Origin: Metellina segmentata
Lineage: Eukaryota > Arthropoda > Arachnida > Araneae > Tetragnathidae
Direction: 5' to 3'
Length of the DNA stretch: 64,000 bases
Assembly: GCA_947359465.1 (NCBI GenBank)
Contig: OX375874.1
Span: forward strand, 92,784,172 to 92,848,171
Under the pieces are notes generated by a model. It did not search any database. It had not been told where the DNA came from and saw only the letters and a program-made list of their open reading frames with translations. The position numbers and the translations under genes were made by a program. This document shows, in pieces, positions 35,877 to 47,800 of this stretch. The number at the start of each line of letters is the position of its first letter. Positions within the stretch are counted from its first letter, which is position 1.

Positions 35877-36670
35877 TGTCATACGACATCCGTCCTTTCC
35901 AAAATTCAGTACCAATCCCGAAGAACAGAACCCAATTTCCCAGTTTAACACCATACGAGAGAAACGATTTGGCCTTTGAAAGACGCTTCAGTTCTCACAT
36001 CTGCAAAATCGCTTAACGAAACTTTCCCCTAATGAGAAAACCAGATGTGTGAAGTTACCATGTCCGTTGGGGCCGACAGAATTGGAGTGGAATCGCACAG
36101 TGCTTGGCGTATAACGACACTCCACCCAACCATAGCACGAGCGCTGTCGCCAATCTTTTCGCTCCAAGCACTGCTTGGCGAGAGAAATGCTCAAGCGCGG
36201 AAACGAGAGTTTTCGATTCACCAGTCTTCCCTTGGTTCCGTCTGGAGTGGCACAATAACTCAGGTATTTAAATGTTTTGAATTACACTCTCCCCTCCTTA
36301 AATTTTTGACAATTTCATATCTCTAGTGAGACTTGTCACCTCCCACGGAAGTAACGATTCTATTTTTGGACTATTTCTGTGGCTTGTTAAAAAGACTAGA
36401 GCATTATAAGTATCAATTCCAACTCCCCCTGGAACACCACCAGCCCTCGAATAACGTTGTACTGACAACTATCATTATTACCAGTACAACTTATGTGTAT
36501 TTACTCTCGAGTGAATAAACAAGGATTCATTTGTCACCAGAACTCTGTCTTTCTTACAATCACGAAAAACCAACGCACAATAAGCTCTAATCATTCCTCC
36601 TTAGTGAATATTTCTAAACTCCCACTATACGATCCTAAATCTGAAAATCTCCATTGTAACCATTGTTACA
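35877..36670 (+). repeat. 3' LTR
   Basis: Same length as the 5' LTR, offset 1,683 bp. By eye it differs at only about five positions, implying recent insertion. Confidence 0.92.
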
Positions 36671-37873
36671 GTAGCATTTGGTACCAGATACTTCTTGTAG
36701 CAATACGTGCATTTAGCAGTCTTTTTATTGCCATGACCAAACTCTGATGTGTAATGATTCCACACTGTTGAAGTTGGTCTTACTATTATCTGGAACACAA
36801 ATCATCCCATTAGCATGAAATAGAACACTAATAAATTAAATTTTAAATGCTTCGGTTCCCAATAAATTTTTTTTTTAATCCTAGGCCCAGCTCAAGGCCT
36901 TTCGGCCATACGCTGTCTTGCGGTCCAATATAGCAAATAAAGTCCTTGGGGAGAAGAATCCCTGGTGTCAAAGGTACAAAACATAGCAGGTTAAAATTCA
37001 CTAAGATGCTCTTAGCATTGATTGCATTATAAGTATTACTTATATAGATTGATCTGAACTCATGAAATTCAATGTTTCTAGTTCATGCATGAAACTGTTG
37101 AGTAAAAACATCAAAATCAAAATTTAAAAACAAAATGCTCAGAATTCCAATAAATATCAAATTAGATTTTTAAATTTCCAACTAAACTTATACATAGTAA
37201 AAACCTGATTTTATGTTCGGAAGATAGCTTTATCAATTGCTAATTAAAGTTTTAAAATTAGAATATAATCACATTCAAAGAGCTAGTCAAAGAAACTTAT
37301 TAATTCACTGGGATATATATCAATTTGTATAAAACGATGACAATATAAATAGGAAACAGCCAATCCAGAGAATTATTCAAAGGTTCAGAATATATAGTCA
37401 GAACTATGCAAAGGTTTAAATGCACACAGGGCTTCACTTAAAATATTGTTCTTATGGCTCATTGACAAAAAAGATTTAGCTCACAAATATTGCCATCGCA
37501 TGCGCCTATTAATACTAGTAATATCCACAAAATCTCATTAATATTTACCTTTCAATTTTTGTAAATTGCAAGATGGCAAAATTTAGGCATAAATGATATT
37601 CTATTTCTTTAAAACGAAAAAATTTTCTAAAATTGAAATGGTTAATGCAAACAGATGTTAGAGCCCGCCAAAAGAGTACACGTTTGAAGTTGCTGTTATG
37701 AACTATTAAGGAGTTTCTAAAAAAATTATTGTTTTAAAATTTTCCAGACAAAACATTAAAAATTTTCAAAATTCCCGAAATTTCAAAATTTTTGGAAGTT
37801 TTCAAAATTCCCTTCCCAAAAAAAACGGGTTTTTTCCACCCTTTGCAACACTGTGTGTCCTATCATAGCTACA

Positions 37874-38125
37874 TATCGCATACCGGCAAGAAAAGTGACA
37901 CAAATAAAAAATTTTGATGTTATGTCATTGAAAAATATGTATCAGGTGCCTCAGCGTGTTACATTACTATTCTATAGAATATAATAGAAGTCACCACCAT
38001 AGATACTTACCTAAAATATAAAAGAATCTTATACTTTTCAATATACGGTTTACAGTATCCTTTAATGTTTCTCAAATTCTACAATTTCGAATTTTGTCAC
38101 TTTTCTTGCCGGTACGTGTGCGATA
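37874..38125. mobile_element. 252-bp MITE with TATCGC termini
   Basis: Inverted ends TATCGCATACCGG and (reverse complement) TATCGCACACGTACCGG are both followed by CAAGAAAAGTGACA. Non-coding. A related fragment is at ~21346 in a Helitron. Confidence 0.7.
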
Positions 38126-38164
38126 AGTAATTTTATTTGCGAAGTTACATATGTGAAGTCCTGA

Positions 38165-38280
38165 TAAATAAACGATCGAATTGTTCCCTTCGGGATTGAT
38201 CAATTAATCCATTACCGTCGCCAATAACCTGTTGTGCTGTTCCAGTGTAACGTTAATTAAAATACCTAACTACACGCACT
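38165..38280 (+). repeat. SINE 3' fragment
   Basis: Carries the TTCCCTTCGGGATTGATC, CCGTCGCCAATAACC and GTTAATTAAAATACC blocks of a SINE subfamily in plus orientation. An opposed tail fragment is at 38578-38625. Confidence 0.65.
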
Positions 38281-38711
38281 CTAAACCTACACGAACTACC
38301 TGCCACAAATGTGAACTTTGTCGTTCAAGCTTTTTTGAAGAGGAAGTGTTATTTCAGTTGGCCTACCCCAAATTTCACCTGAACCTGAAATACATCTCGT
38401 CACTAACACCAATTGAGCCACTAGTGTCTTCTCAGTGCAACATATAAGCATACGACAGTCAGTATTCATTGAGCTAATCTTATGAAAGCGTTTCTGATTG
38501 TTGTCAACCGAAAGTTGGAAATAATTAGTAGTACCTAATGCTTACACTTACGTGTATAGTGCTTTGAATGGTACGGTGCGGTATTTTTAATTAACATCAC
38601 ACTAGAGCAATACAACCCCTTTGAAGGAAATAGGATGAAGAAACAAGCTTCCATGTTTATTTTCCAAAAAAAAAAGAAAAAAAGGCTGATGCCTAGGTCG
38701 TTAGGTGGCCC

Positions 38712-39220
38712 AGTTGGAGGTTAGGTAATTTTAATGAACGTTCTACTAGAGCAGCTACGGGCTATTGACGACGGTCCTGGATCATTCCCAATGGGTAATG
38801 GTAATGGTAATTTTAGTTAACGTCGTACTAGAGCAACGCAACGGGCTATTGACGACGGTCCGGAATCAGTCCCTTAAGGGAAAGATTCGAGGACAACTCC
38901 TCGTAATTTTGAACCACGGTCAGATGACGAAGCAACACCTAAGCTGGCACCCCACTCTCCAAACTTCCACGCCAACCCAACGTGAGGACTTTCGGCCACG
39001 ACAGACTTAAGGTGCACCAGCCGCTTCTACACCATACGCTTACAAACATCCATGCCCGGACCCGGATTCGAACCAGGAACCTTCCGATATAGAGGCTAAC
39101 ACCTTAACCACTATACCGGTTGGTCGGCCATTCCCAATGGGAAAGAACCGAGGACACCATGTAATTTTGACTCACGTTCAGATGACATATAGCCCAGTTG
39201 GAATAGAAACCGAAGGATTG
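38712..39220 (-). mobile_element. older SINE interrupted by a younger SINE
   Basis: The minus-oriented copy runs 38712-38795 and resumes at 39142; the younger SINE 38796-39128 sits inside its CATTCCCAATGGG site. Confidence 0.7.
38796..39128 (-). mobile_element. full-length tRNA-derived SINE
   Basis: 333 bp with a 13-bp TSD CATTCCCAATGGG (38783-38795 and 39129-39141). Box B GGTTCGAATCC is perfect (39064-39074), and the tail is ATTACC-type repeats. Its sequence is very close to 507-833. Confidence 0.9.
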
Positions 39221-39244
39221 CGAATACCAAACTAGGTACAACCA

Positions 39245-39475
39245 AAGGTCGTCGTGTACACGGGAGATAGTGCACGTTAAATCTGTCGTGACCTCAAATG
39301 TCCGCAGGTTGGAAATAATTAGGAAATTTGGGGGGCCAGCTCAAATGCTTACCTCGTCATTTGACTGTGTGTGTGATTCAAAATTTCTAGACAGACCTCA
39401 ATCTTTCCCTTCTTTATTGATCCCGGGCCGTCAGTTATTGCTCCAGTGCGACGTTAATTAAAATACCTACCTACC
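39245..39475 (+). repeat. diverged SINE copy
   Basis: Plus-oriented: GTTAAATCTGTCGTGACC, then CTTTCCCTT and GCGACGTTAATTAAAATACC. The head is missing. Another tail fragment is at ~39655-39690. Confidence 0.6.
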
Positions 39476-39778
39476 AAAATTGTTTGTGAAAGTGCAGTCG
39501 TAGATTAAGCAGCACCGGATCTCTCTGACCTGGGTGGTATTGTTGGGAGGGGGTTGAGGGACAGAATAGAGCAGCTTTTGTTTTACATTTCTTATTTATT
39601 TCTCGTAAGATAATCAGTGTCGGAACGCCGTATCGGCTTCACAAAACCCATGGTTTTGTAGCTCCAGTGAGACGTTAATAACCATACCATTCCAAAAATG
39701 TTTGCTGGTCAGTTTTTGGCTTAGGAATGTTTTCCTAGATTGAGGTGCCGACCAACCGATATAGTGGTTAAGGTATTA

Positions 39779-42003
39779 AGCCGCGTCCACACCGGAGAAG
39801 CAGAGCAAAACATGGATGATTGATTAACCCCGGAGACAGGTTTGATTAGCAGCTCGATCAGTGTAGACGGTGAATGAACATTTTGAGCACGAGCAAAATG
39901 ATCCGCTTCTAGTCGGTACATCAAAGGAAAGCAAGTGCTCGTGCTCGCTCTATTTGGACGGCGTTTTTTCGTTCCCTTGCTCGACGTTCAATCAATCACC
40001 GGGGTCATCGTTAAGAAACGGGTCGGGGATCGGAACACAGAAATATTTATATTTCTTAGGATTTTAAAGTGATACTATTATTTAAGTAGTCTATTTGTAA
40101 GCATTGTGTGTTTTGCTATACATAGTCGACGATTAAAACTTAGTTGTGAAAATGTAATCTGCCCATAATAGTGTCAAAATTGATGCGTCCATACATGTGT
40201 ATTTAGATGGTCTATATTAGTGGCCTTGGGGGAACTTTGCACGTCTAAATCTCTGCTATTATAAAATGAAGTGTCCGACCTCCACTACGCAATGTCCGGA
40301 CGAATCTATTGCACTTACAATAATGAAATTTGGCACACGGGTAGTCCGAAGTTTTTGCAATTTTTGTGTCCAGCCTGAATTTTAAAATTCAATCTAAAAC
40401 ATTTAAAAAATAATTTATTGGAATTTAATTATTATTGTCTTCTTTGGAATAACAGTTGCATAAAAAGTTAGCAGATTCTAAATGTATTTTTTCCGTTTTC
40501 ATTTTGCGGAGAAAGATTTGTCAGCAGACTAAAAAAACAAATAAAGTTTAAACTTTAGTTACGTAGTTCTTTTTTTTTATCTCCTTGATCGTAAAAGATA
40601 GAGTACAATTTTCAACGGATTTAAAATCTGCGGAAAATTTCACATTAGATCTATACCTAAAAATATGATTTTCGATAAATGAATAATTTTAAATTGAAAC
40701 TCATATTTTTTCCAACACGAACGCCACTTTCTGTGAAGAATGACTTTCGTTTGATTCGATATATCACAGATTTCATTTCCTACGCTCAAACCATTTCACA
40801 GCGAAGAAAAACAAAACAAATAAAAAAAAACATATTGACTGACATTGTTAAGTACTTTTTTGTAAAATCGGGATCGTTAAAGACAGATGAAAATTTCAAC
40901 AGATTTGAAATCTGAATAAAATCTAAACCCCTAAATCTCTACCTTCCATTTGATTTTCTTTTAATAAAGAATTTTTCAATTAAATATTTATATTTTCGCA
41001 AGAGATTGTGACGTCACGCCGATTGGATCTCTTCGCAATTCGAATTTGGCAATGACGAGGTCATTACGGCTTTGCCCGAGGTGTTTGTTTGTGAAGCAAA
41101 TCATAGTTCATAATATTCATAATTTAGTTTGCGAAGCAAATCAAATTAGAATTTACTGGGAATCCATTCCAATAGGCTACGAATTTCCATTTGGTTTGTG
41201 AGGCAAACCAATGCCATGATTGCTGTTATCCAATGGGCTTCGCAAACCAAATGGGAATTCTTAGCAATCACCACGCAGTGGCTAGTTTAAGATAAATAAG
41301 AGGTGGATATTTAAAATGTATTTAAACTTTTTTGCAATTAAAGAAAATTTAAAATTGTTGCACTGCAATATTAATACGTTTTACCGAAAAATGCCGAATT
41401 GTAAGAGACATTCAATATGTTGGAACATATGAGTGAAATATTCAGTAAGAAATTTTTATTTTGTAGGGAAATAATCTGCTAATATCAATTTTGCAGCAAC
41501 CTCGTCGCAGGATTGAAAACACGGTTTGTTCAAAATTGTACAGGGTTAACGATGAAGTGGATTATTTTCCGAGGCGGCTATTAGTTTAGGGTTTATTAAG
41601 TGTCCCAGTAGGAAAAGCGTAATTTGTACCGCGTGTGAGCAAAAGACGTATACATTTTCAGTCTTTTGGCTCCTGAGAATATTTTCCATCACGGGTGTCA
41701 CCAAATGTCGCCTTTTTTGGGAACTTTTCTTCCTATTTCACTTTAATAAATCTTTAATGATTTATTAATCTCGCTGCACTCGCGATTATGTGCCGACTTC
41801 GTAAAGAACGGTACCTTAAAACAATTTGCTTCAAACAATAAGTTTGCAGTTTAACTTCAACACACAACCAACCAGATTGATCGCGAGCACATGGAACATT
41901 TTGTGTCCGAGCTGTCAAACCAGAGAGATTGATTCACCAAACCTGTCGCCGGGGTTAATGAATCATCCATGTTTTGCTCTGCTTCTCCGGTGTGGACGCG
42001 GCT
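39779..42003. mobile_element. PIF/Harbinger-like TIR element
   Basis: TIRs of at least 55 bp begin AGCCGCGTCCACACCGGAG at both ends, with about one mismatch. The 3-bp TSD TTA (39776-39778, 42004-42006) fits the TWA target of Harbinger elements, and the SINE reads through once the element is removed. 2,225 bp, about half of it a nested Helitron. No transposase was recognised. Confidence 0.82.
40250..41285 (+). mobile_element. Helitron nested in the Harbinger-like element
   Basis: Starts TCTCTGCTATTATAAAATG after A, ends CCACGCAGTGGCTAG before T. Same family as 1348-3057; it includes repeated 'tttgcgaagcaaa' blocks. Non-autonomous. Confidence 0.8.
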
Positions 42004-42289
42004 TTAGCCTCTAGATCGGAAGGTTCCTGGTTAGAACGTTTGTAATGGTGTAGAGGCGGCTGGTGCACCTTAAATCTGTGGTGGCCGAAAGTCCTCACGT
42101 TGGATTGGAAGTTTGGAGAGTGGAGTGCCCGCACAGGTGTTGCTTCGTCATCTGACCATGGTTCGAAATTACGAGGTGTTGTCCTCGATCTTTCCCTTAA
42201 GGGACTGATCCCTGACCGTCGTCAATAGCCCGTTGTGTAGCTCTAGTACGACGTTAACTAAAAATTACCATTACCTAGATTGAGTTAGG

Positions 42290-44500
42290 TAGTCGAACTA
42301 ACGTCTAACTGGAGAAACACAACGGGCATTTTGCCGCTTGACGGCGTGTATTTTAAATGGAGGCATATATGACTAACAAGAAACTAAAAAATATTCTATG
42401 AAATTTTTTTAATGATCAAAAATTCGCTTTTGTTGGCTTAATTTATGTTTAGTAGCAACACATTTCGCGGTAAGTATATCTAATGTAGTTTGGGTTTACA
42501 AGATCAAGACCATTTTGATTCAGTAAGTTCCTCCAAACTGACGGAACCAGGTTAAGCCATTGCTTGGCAATGGATTCAAAAATAAATGAAGGGAGAAGTA
42601 AGTCATGTTGGATTACTTAGTTCCACTTTAATAGAATAGAACGGGACTAAAGAGAACATTATTTCAAAGATGAGCATGAAATTATTAAGATTAAATTTCA
42701 TTAAAAACAAAGTAGAAGCCAAAGTTGGAAAGAGTTAAGGCACTGGTATTGAGATTTGCACTTTGCTCAAGGATATCAAATTCATATGAACACAAGTTAA
42801 AATTCAAGTGCTTTTTCAATCCAACATTGGAAGGGGTTCACACACAACTTGTGTAACAGATTCAATTTACTAAACAAAATCAGGTGAAATCCATACTGCA
42901 CTGAACTAATGGAAAAGAACCAGAAATGGAAAAGCTGTGCCATGTTATCGATACATTTAGCTTATAGTTTTTGTGCGCTGTAAAACTACATCAATCAGAG
43001 GGTAATAATTTTATTTAAAATAAAATATTTTTGAAAATAGAGATAAAATAGACATTACAATTCAGTTTCGAAGAACGATTTATATTTTTCCAGGTGTACT
43101 ATTTTAATACTTCCAATTTTTGAAATATTTCTTCAGTTTAATGAAGGTTCGGATTATGCTGTATATGGATGTTTTTCGGGTATTTTGACAGCTATCAAAC
43201 CTTTATGATAAAAACAAATATAAGTGTCGAACAGGTAGCACATCTTTCCTTTCCGCTTTAACATTCTGGCGTGCTTCAAGTTACACAATTCATTTACTTC
43301 TAATCTTAGTTAGGAAAGCATAACATTAGTGTTTTATTAAATACATGTTATAAATTTATAACATTACAAGTTTCTTTCTCCAAGCAAAAATATCGGGGTA
43401 TTTTAAAGGCTACATGTAACATGGTTCAACTTGTGAGTGCATAGGTGAAGAAATTTTCATATCAACGGTTAGCTGAGAATATATATTTAAAACATCAACT
43501 TTTAACTTAAGTGTTCATATTAAGACCTCGTGTGATGTTCAGTGATTTGATCTGTCTGCTGCTTGCCACACAGATTTTTTTTAACCCTTCTTTGCATGAT
43601 TTTTTCTTTATTGGTGAAATAAATCAAGGTGATATAATTCATGTTTAAAATTAAAGGAAAAGTGGTTTTAAAAAATCTTAGTATATATCTATTGTATAAA
43701 TTTAGCAAAAAACAATATGATGGTAACATGTGGTATTTTTTAAATCAAACGCAAACTTTTTCAGAAATTGCTCTAAAAATAACAGAAACACATGTTACAA
43801 ACCTTTCTTCCACTCATTTTCACTTTTTTAGCAATAGAAACTCAAATTTAATAAAACAAAATTAAAAACGAAATCGTACGTTTATTGCAACTACAACAAA
43901 CAGCGGAATGACAACTTCAAGCTCGTTTTACTGATAGTGACACTTGCTTATTTTTGACAGCTATGTTTTTTTTTTTATGCAATGGCCAATATAAAGGTAT
44001 CCAGACACGATCAACTTAAAGTGAACTTGTTCTTTTATATATAATTTTTGGGCATTAAATATTATGATGGAAATTTCCACCACTATGCAAAGAAGGGTTA
44101 ATACTCTGTTTGAATTGAATTTCCCAAGCTGTGTTCAGGCTTGCCACTTGTCTGTTTGATCTTGGTTTTTGAATGCAGGGCGGTTTCCACTCATTTTTCT
44201 CCAAAGCATCTGAAGCCATGTTCAATCATTTTCCAGGTCATTGAGGCGATTTTTCAGGTTTTAGACGAAAATGCGTAAATTCTCCATTCTTTTGGACCAA
44301 ATTATGACACGTGGGAACTAAGGCAAGTGAAATGAATTAGGTATTCTGGTTAAATATCAAGTCTTTAAAAAAACATTCCTGCATTTTTCTCCATATCCGA
44401 GAATTAAATTATCCGCCACATTTTTTTAAATTTTAAACTATTGCAGTGAGTTGCATCTAATAGGACTACAGTGCAAAAAACTATACAGCATGTCCCAAAG
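42290..44500. other. intergenic stretch
   Basis: Contains a SINE tail scrap near 42300-42325 and otherwise unassigned AT-rich DNA. No supported gene. Confidence 0.5.
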
Positions 44501-44506
44501 AAATCT

Positions 44507-44512
44507 TTTATT
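44507..44512 (-). terminator. SLC25A3 polyadenylation signal
   Basis: AATAAA on the minus strand, ~185 nt beyond the SLC25A3 stop. Confidence 0.55.
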
Positions 44513-44694
44513 CATAAATTAAAGCTAACATTTGTACAGAAATCCCTCCATTTTCTAGTTTAACTTTAATTATGACAAGGACAACTATTATACATACAAA
44601 TGTAGTGAACCTAAATATGCAAAAGATTTTATTAAAATGAATTGATTCAGGTTTTTAAATGAAATAATTCAGAGTTCTTTCATAATTGGAAATT

Positions 44695-44858
44695 TTATTT
44701 TTGTTGCTCAGCTAACTTCTTTTTAAGGCTTTCAGGCATCTCTGGTGGAGGAAGTCGAGGCAATCGCAGCCAAACTTTAACAGCATCATAAATAAACCAC
44801 TGTAGAGCAGTAAGTGTACCAATCATAATAATTCTGGGTGTCAAACCTTTCCACAATC
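44695..44858 (-). CDS. SLC25A3: SLC25A3 exon 7 (C-terminus and stop)
   Basis: [20 protein letters not shown] to [12 protein letters not shown] and TAA. Contains the sixth transmembrane helix. Acceptor tttcag. Confidence 0.97.
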
Positions 44859-47800
44859 CTGAAAAGAGAATATCAATTAAAGCTTTTCCATTGTTCCTTG
44901 TTCACTTCTCTAAGAAAATTACTTATGAAATCTTAAATACTATTGGAATTAAATGTTTATTTTCATAACTTAGAACAACAGAAATTCACATATGCATTTT
45001 AATATATGCATAGCTGCCAATTGGATAAGGTAAAAAAACAGAAGAATTTATTATTCATACTTGGCATCGACATTTTATTAAAAATATGAACCAAAGGGCA
45101 GAAATTTATGATTTAAAATAAAAATTTTAGTAATATCAGTAATACAATGTATTAAAACAAACTTTAGAAAATTTAAACTAACCTCAATTTAAACTAATTT
45201 TAGAAAATAACTATAAACCTTAAGTTGTATACATAACAGTTTAACATACATCAAGTTTCTGTTTGTATCTTAATAATAGCATAATTTAAATGCACATTTC
45301 TTGATTATAATATTTCTATTCTTGGCTACAATATTTATTTTCACATTACTTATAAATTATACATTCTCGGTAATCTACAATCTAGCGATAATCTTTAAAA
45401 AATGCAAAAAGCGGAAGAAACTTGTTTCCAGTCAGAAAACCGGAAAAATTATGAAAAATCGGAAAGTTTCCGGGTAATCCGGAAGAATTGGCATCTATAT
45501 ATATGTATCAAAAACAGGGTGTCTACTAAATTTCTGTTGGTCCATTTAGAGACCTTCTAAAATAAATGCATGATCTGATGTTACATGATTATGTCAGTTA
45601 GCTGAAATTATACTTTAAATATCACACTTTTTTTATTGCATACAGTCCAATTTCGAGAAAAGAGGATTCTAGTATCAAATTTCAGCTTTAATAAACTGTT
45701 TTCTAAATAAAATGTCAAAAATAAAAACAATTCGGGACCAGTAGACACCTTGAAAAAATTAAGTTGAAAAGTATGATAAAATTTCTAGTTCTTGAAATTT
45801 CAAAAACACTAAAACCTTGGAAAAGGTAGGATTTGCTTATCTATATAAAAATAACTTTATTATTATTTCTGTCATAAATTCTACATTTATTACACACATT
45901 ACTCTTTATCCCATGTAAATTTCAGTAGAGAACCCCACACGTAAAGTTTAATGTAGACAGTGTTGGAAGTTAGCAAAGGTAATGGTACTTCAAATTGATG
46001 TGTAAATTTGAGAATATGAGTCATTTGAACATGTACCATTATCAAATCTTATCAACCGTTATTGGTTGATTTGGGTTTTATTGTGCAAGGTCCAAAAATG
46101 GACAAGCTTCATTAAATACAGGGCATAATACAAACTTGACAGTTTGAAATGTTTTTCAGTAAAATATTAAACCTGCCACTCTTTAAATTTTCCCTTGGAT
46201 AGCTAAGAATTTCAAATACCTCTTTACAGCAATACTATAAAATATCTAGATTTGTTTTATAAAAAAGAGCAGATTTTTTAAAACAATTTTCAGGTAAGAG
46301 TTCCAAACCTTTTGAGTGTCGCAAGATTTCCAAATAAAGAAGTGATCACATTTAATGACTATATACCACTCATCTAATTGGGTTGAAAGAATTGTCAGGG
46401 AATTTCATTGGTTGAAGTAAAAAGCAGGCCAGAAGCCACAAAGACAAGATTGCAAAACATATATGGCTAATTCCATGGATTTTGAAACCAAGGGCCAAAA
46501 TTTTTTTTAATACAATTATCATGATTGTGGCATATATTTTTAATGAAAAATATATGATCTTTCTCGTAATTGACTTTATTTATGTTTAAATATACAATAT
46601 CTCATCATAAATAGCATATTTCAAGACATATGATAAAAATTGTAAGTAGTCTGTTTTATTATAATATTTTTTAAAGGCTTCTACAATTCCTTCACTTCTA
46701 ATATAGGTACCTATCATATTTTAATTTTGAATTACAAAAATATTTTTAGTTAGAATATATCAAAACATAACAAAATAACGTCCATTTTGGTATTCTTTAA
46801 ACAATCAAAACGTATCAATGTTGTGGGGAGTCACATACATGACCATTAATACATGTTTTTTTATTTCCTATGTCATTAAATTTACAAAAAATTTCCAAAT
46901 TATTATTTACAAAATATAATCATACTAATTGATGAAATAATGTCCAAAATTTAAAAAAATATTATATTTAAATTATAATTTTCAATGGTCATGTATGTGA
47001 CATTGTGGTTAGGTATGTGACTTCAAGCAGTCATGTATGTGACATGAAATAGTAAAATGCAAAGATGCATAGCTGCCAATTGGATAAGGTAAAAAAACAG
47101 AAGATTTTGGGTAAAAAACAGAAGAATTTATTATTCATACTTGGCACCGACATTTTATTAAAAATAAAAATCGAAGGGCAGAAATTTATGATTTAAATTA
47201 AAAATTTTAATAATATCAGAAAATAACTATAAACCTTAAGTTGTATACATAACAGTTTAACATACATCAGATTTCTGTTTGTATCTTAATAATAGCAAAA
47301 TTTAAAAGCACAATTCTTGATTTTAATATTTCTATTCTTGGCTATAATATTTAATTACACATTACTTGGGTAACACGTAAGTTGGGAATGCCGGAAATCA
47401 AAATCTAGCGATAATCTTTAAAAAATGCAAAAAGCGGAAAAAACTTGTTTCCGGCCGGAAAATCGGAAAAATTATGAAAAATCGGAAAGTTTCCGGGTAA
47501 TCCGGAAGGATTGGCAGCTATGAAAGATGGCTACTGTATTGCAAGTAGATTTTGCTATGAGTTAGTCATGTGAGTGGCAAAACGAAATACAGTCTACATT
47601 TGGGAGCAGGGACTTATGTAACTTTGTAAACATCTGCGTTTAAGCTTTGTAAACATCAACGCATATGTAAACTTCTGCGTTGTTTGAAAAAAATAAAAAA
47701 AATACACTGTTATCTTATTGTAAGTGACACCAAAAATAAATCAAAGCTATCTGAATCTGCTTTCATTTTAAAACTTCTTGAAATTATTAAATTTCCGGCA

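Larger units (their letters stand above)
34194..36670 (+). mobile_element. short LTR retrotransposon, no gag-pol (TRIM-like)
   Basis: Two 794-bp LTRs (34194-34987 and 35877-36670), each TG...CA, flanked by a 5-bp TSD GTAGC. The 889-bp interior starts five bases before a tRNA-like PBS (TGGTGCCATACG, 34993) and ends in a polypurine tract (AGAGGAGGGAAGAAGA, 35861-35876). No gag, protease, RT or integrase domain is present, so it would need proteins from a partner element. A small possible spliced plus-strand frame (35204-35227 joined to 35300) encodes ~34 aa of no known function. Confidence 0.93.
33518..37853. mobile_element. hAT-like element hosting an LTR retrotransposon
   Basis: A perfect 8-bp TSD TGTGTCCT lies at 33510-33517 and 37854-37861. 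Ends are TAGCGATGCAAAAAACCCG (left) and CAGTGTTGCAAAGGGTGG (right, reverse complement); both have GC-rich 'gggaatttt' subterminal blocks. Its own sequence is ~1.86 kb once the nested LTR element is removed. No transposase was recognised. Confidence 0.75.
39745..42273 (+). mobile_element. SINE split by a Harbinger-like insertion
   Basis: The SINE head (box A region) is at 39745-39778 and the rest at 42007-42273. Outer 11-bp TSD CCTAGATTGAG is at 39734-39744 and 42274-42284. Box B is degraded (GGTTAGAAC). The SINE itself is about 300 bp. Confidence 0.88.

Noticed and set aside
34362..36326. Pairs of 61-93-aa frames repeated 1,683 bp apart
   Set aside because: They are the same frames in the two LTRs of one retroelement, on both strands, with no domain; not genes.
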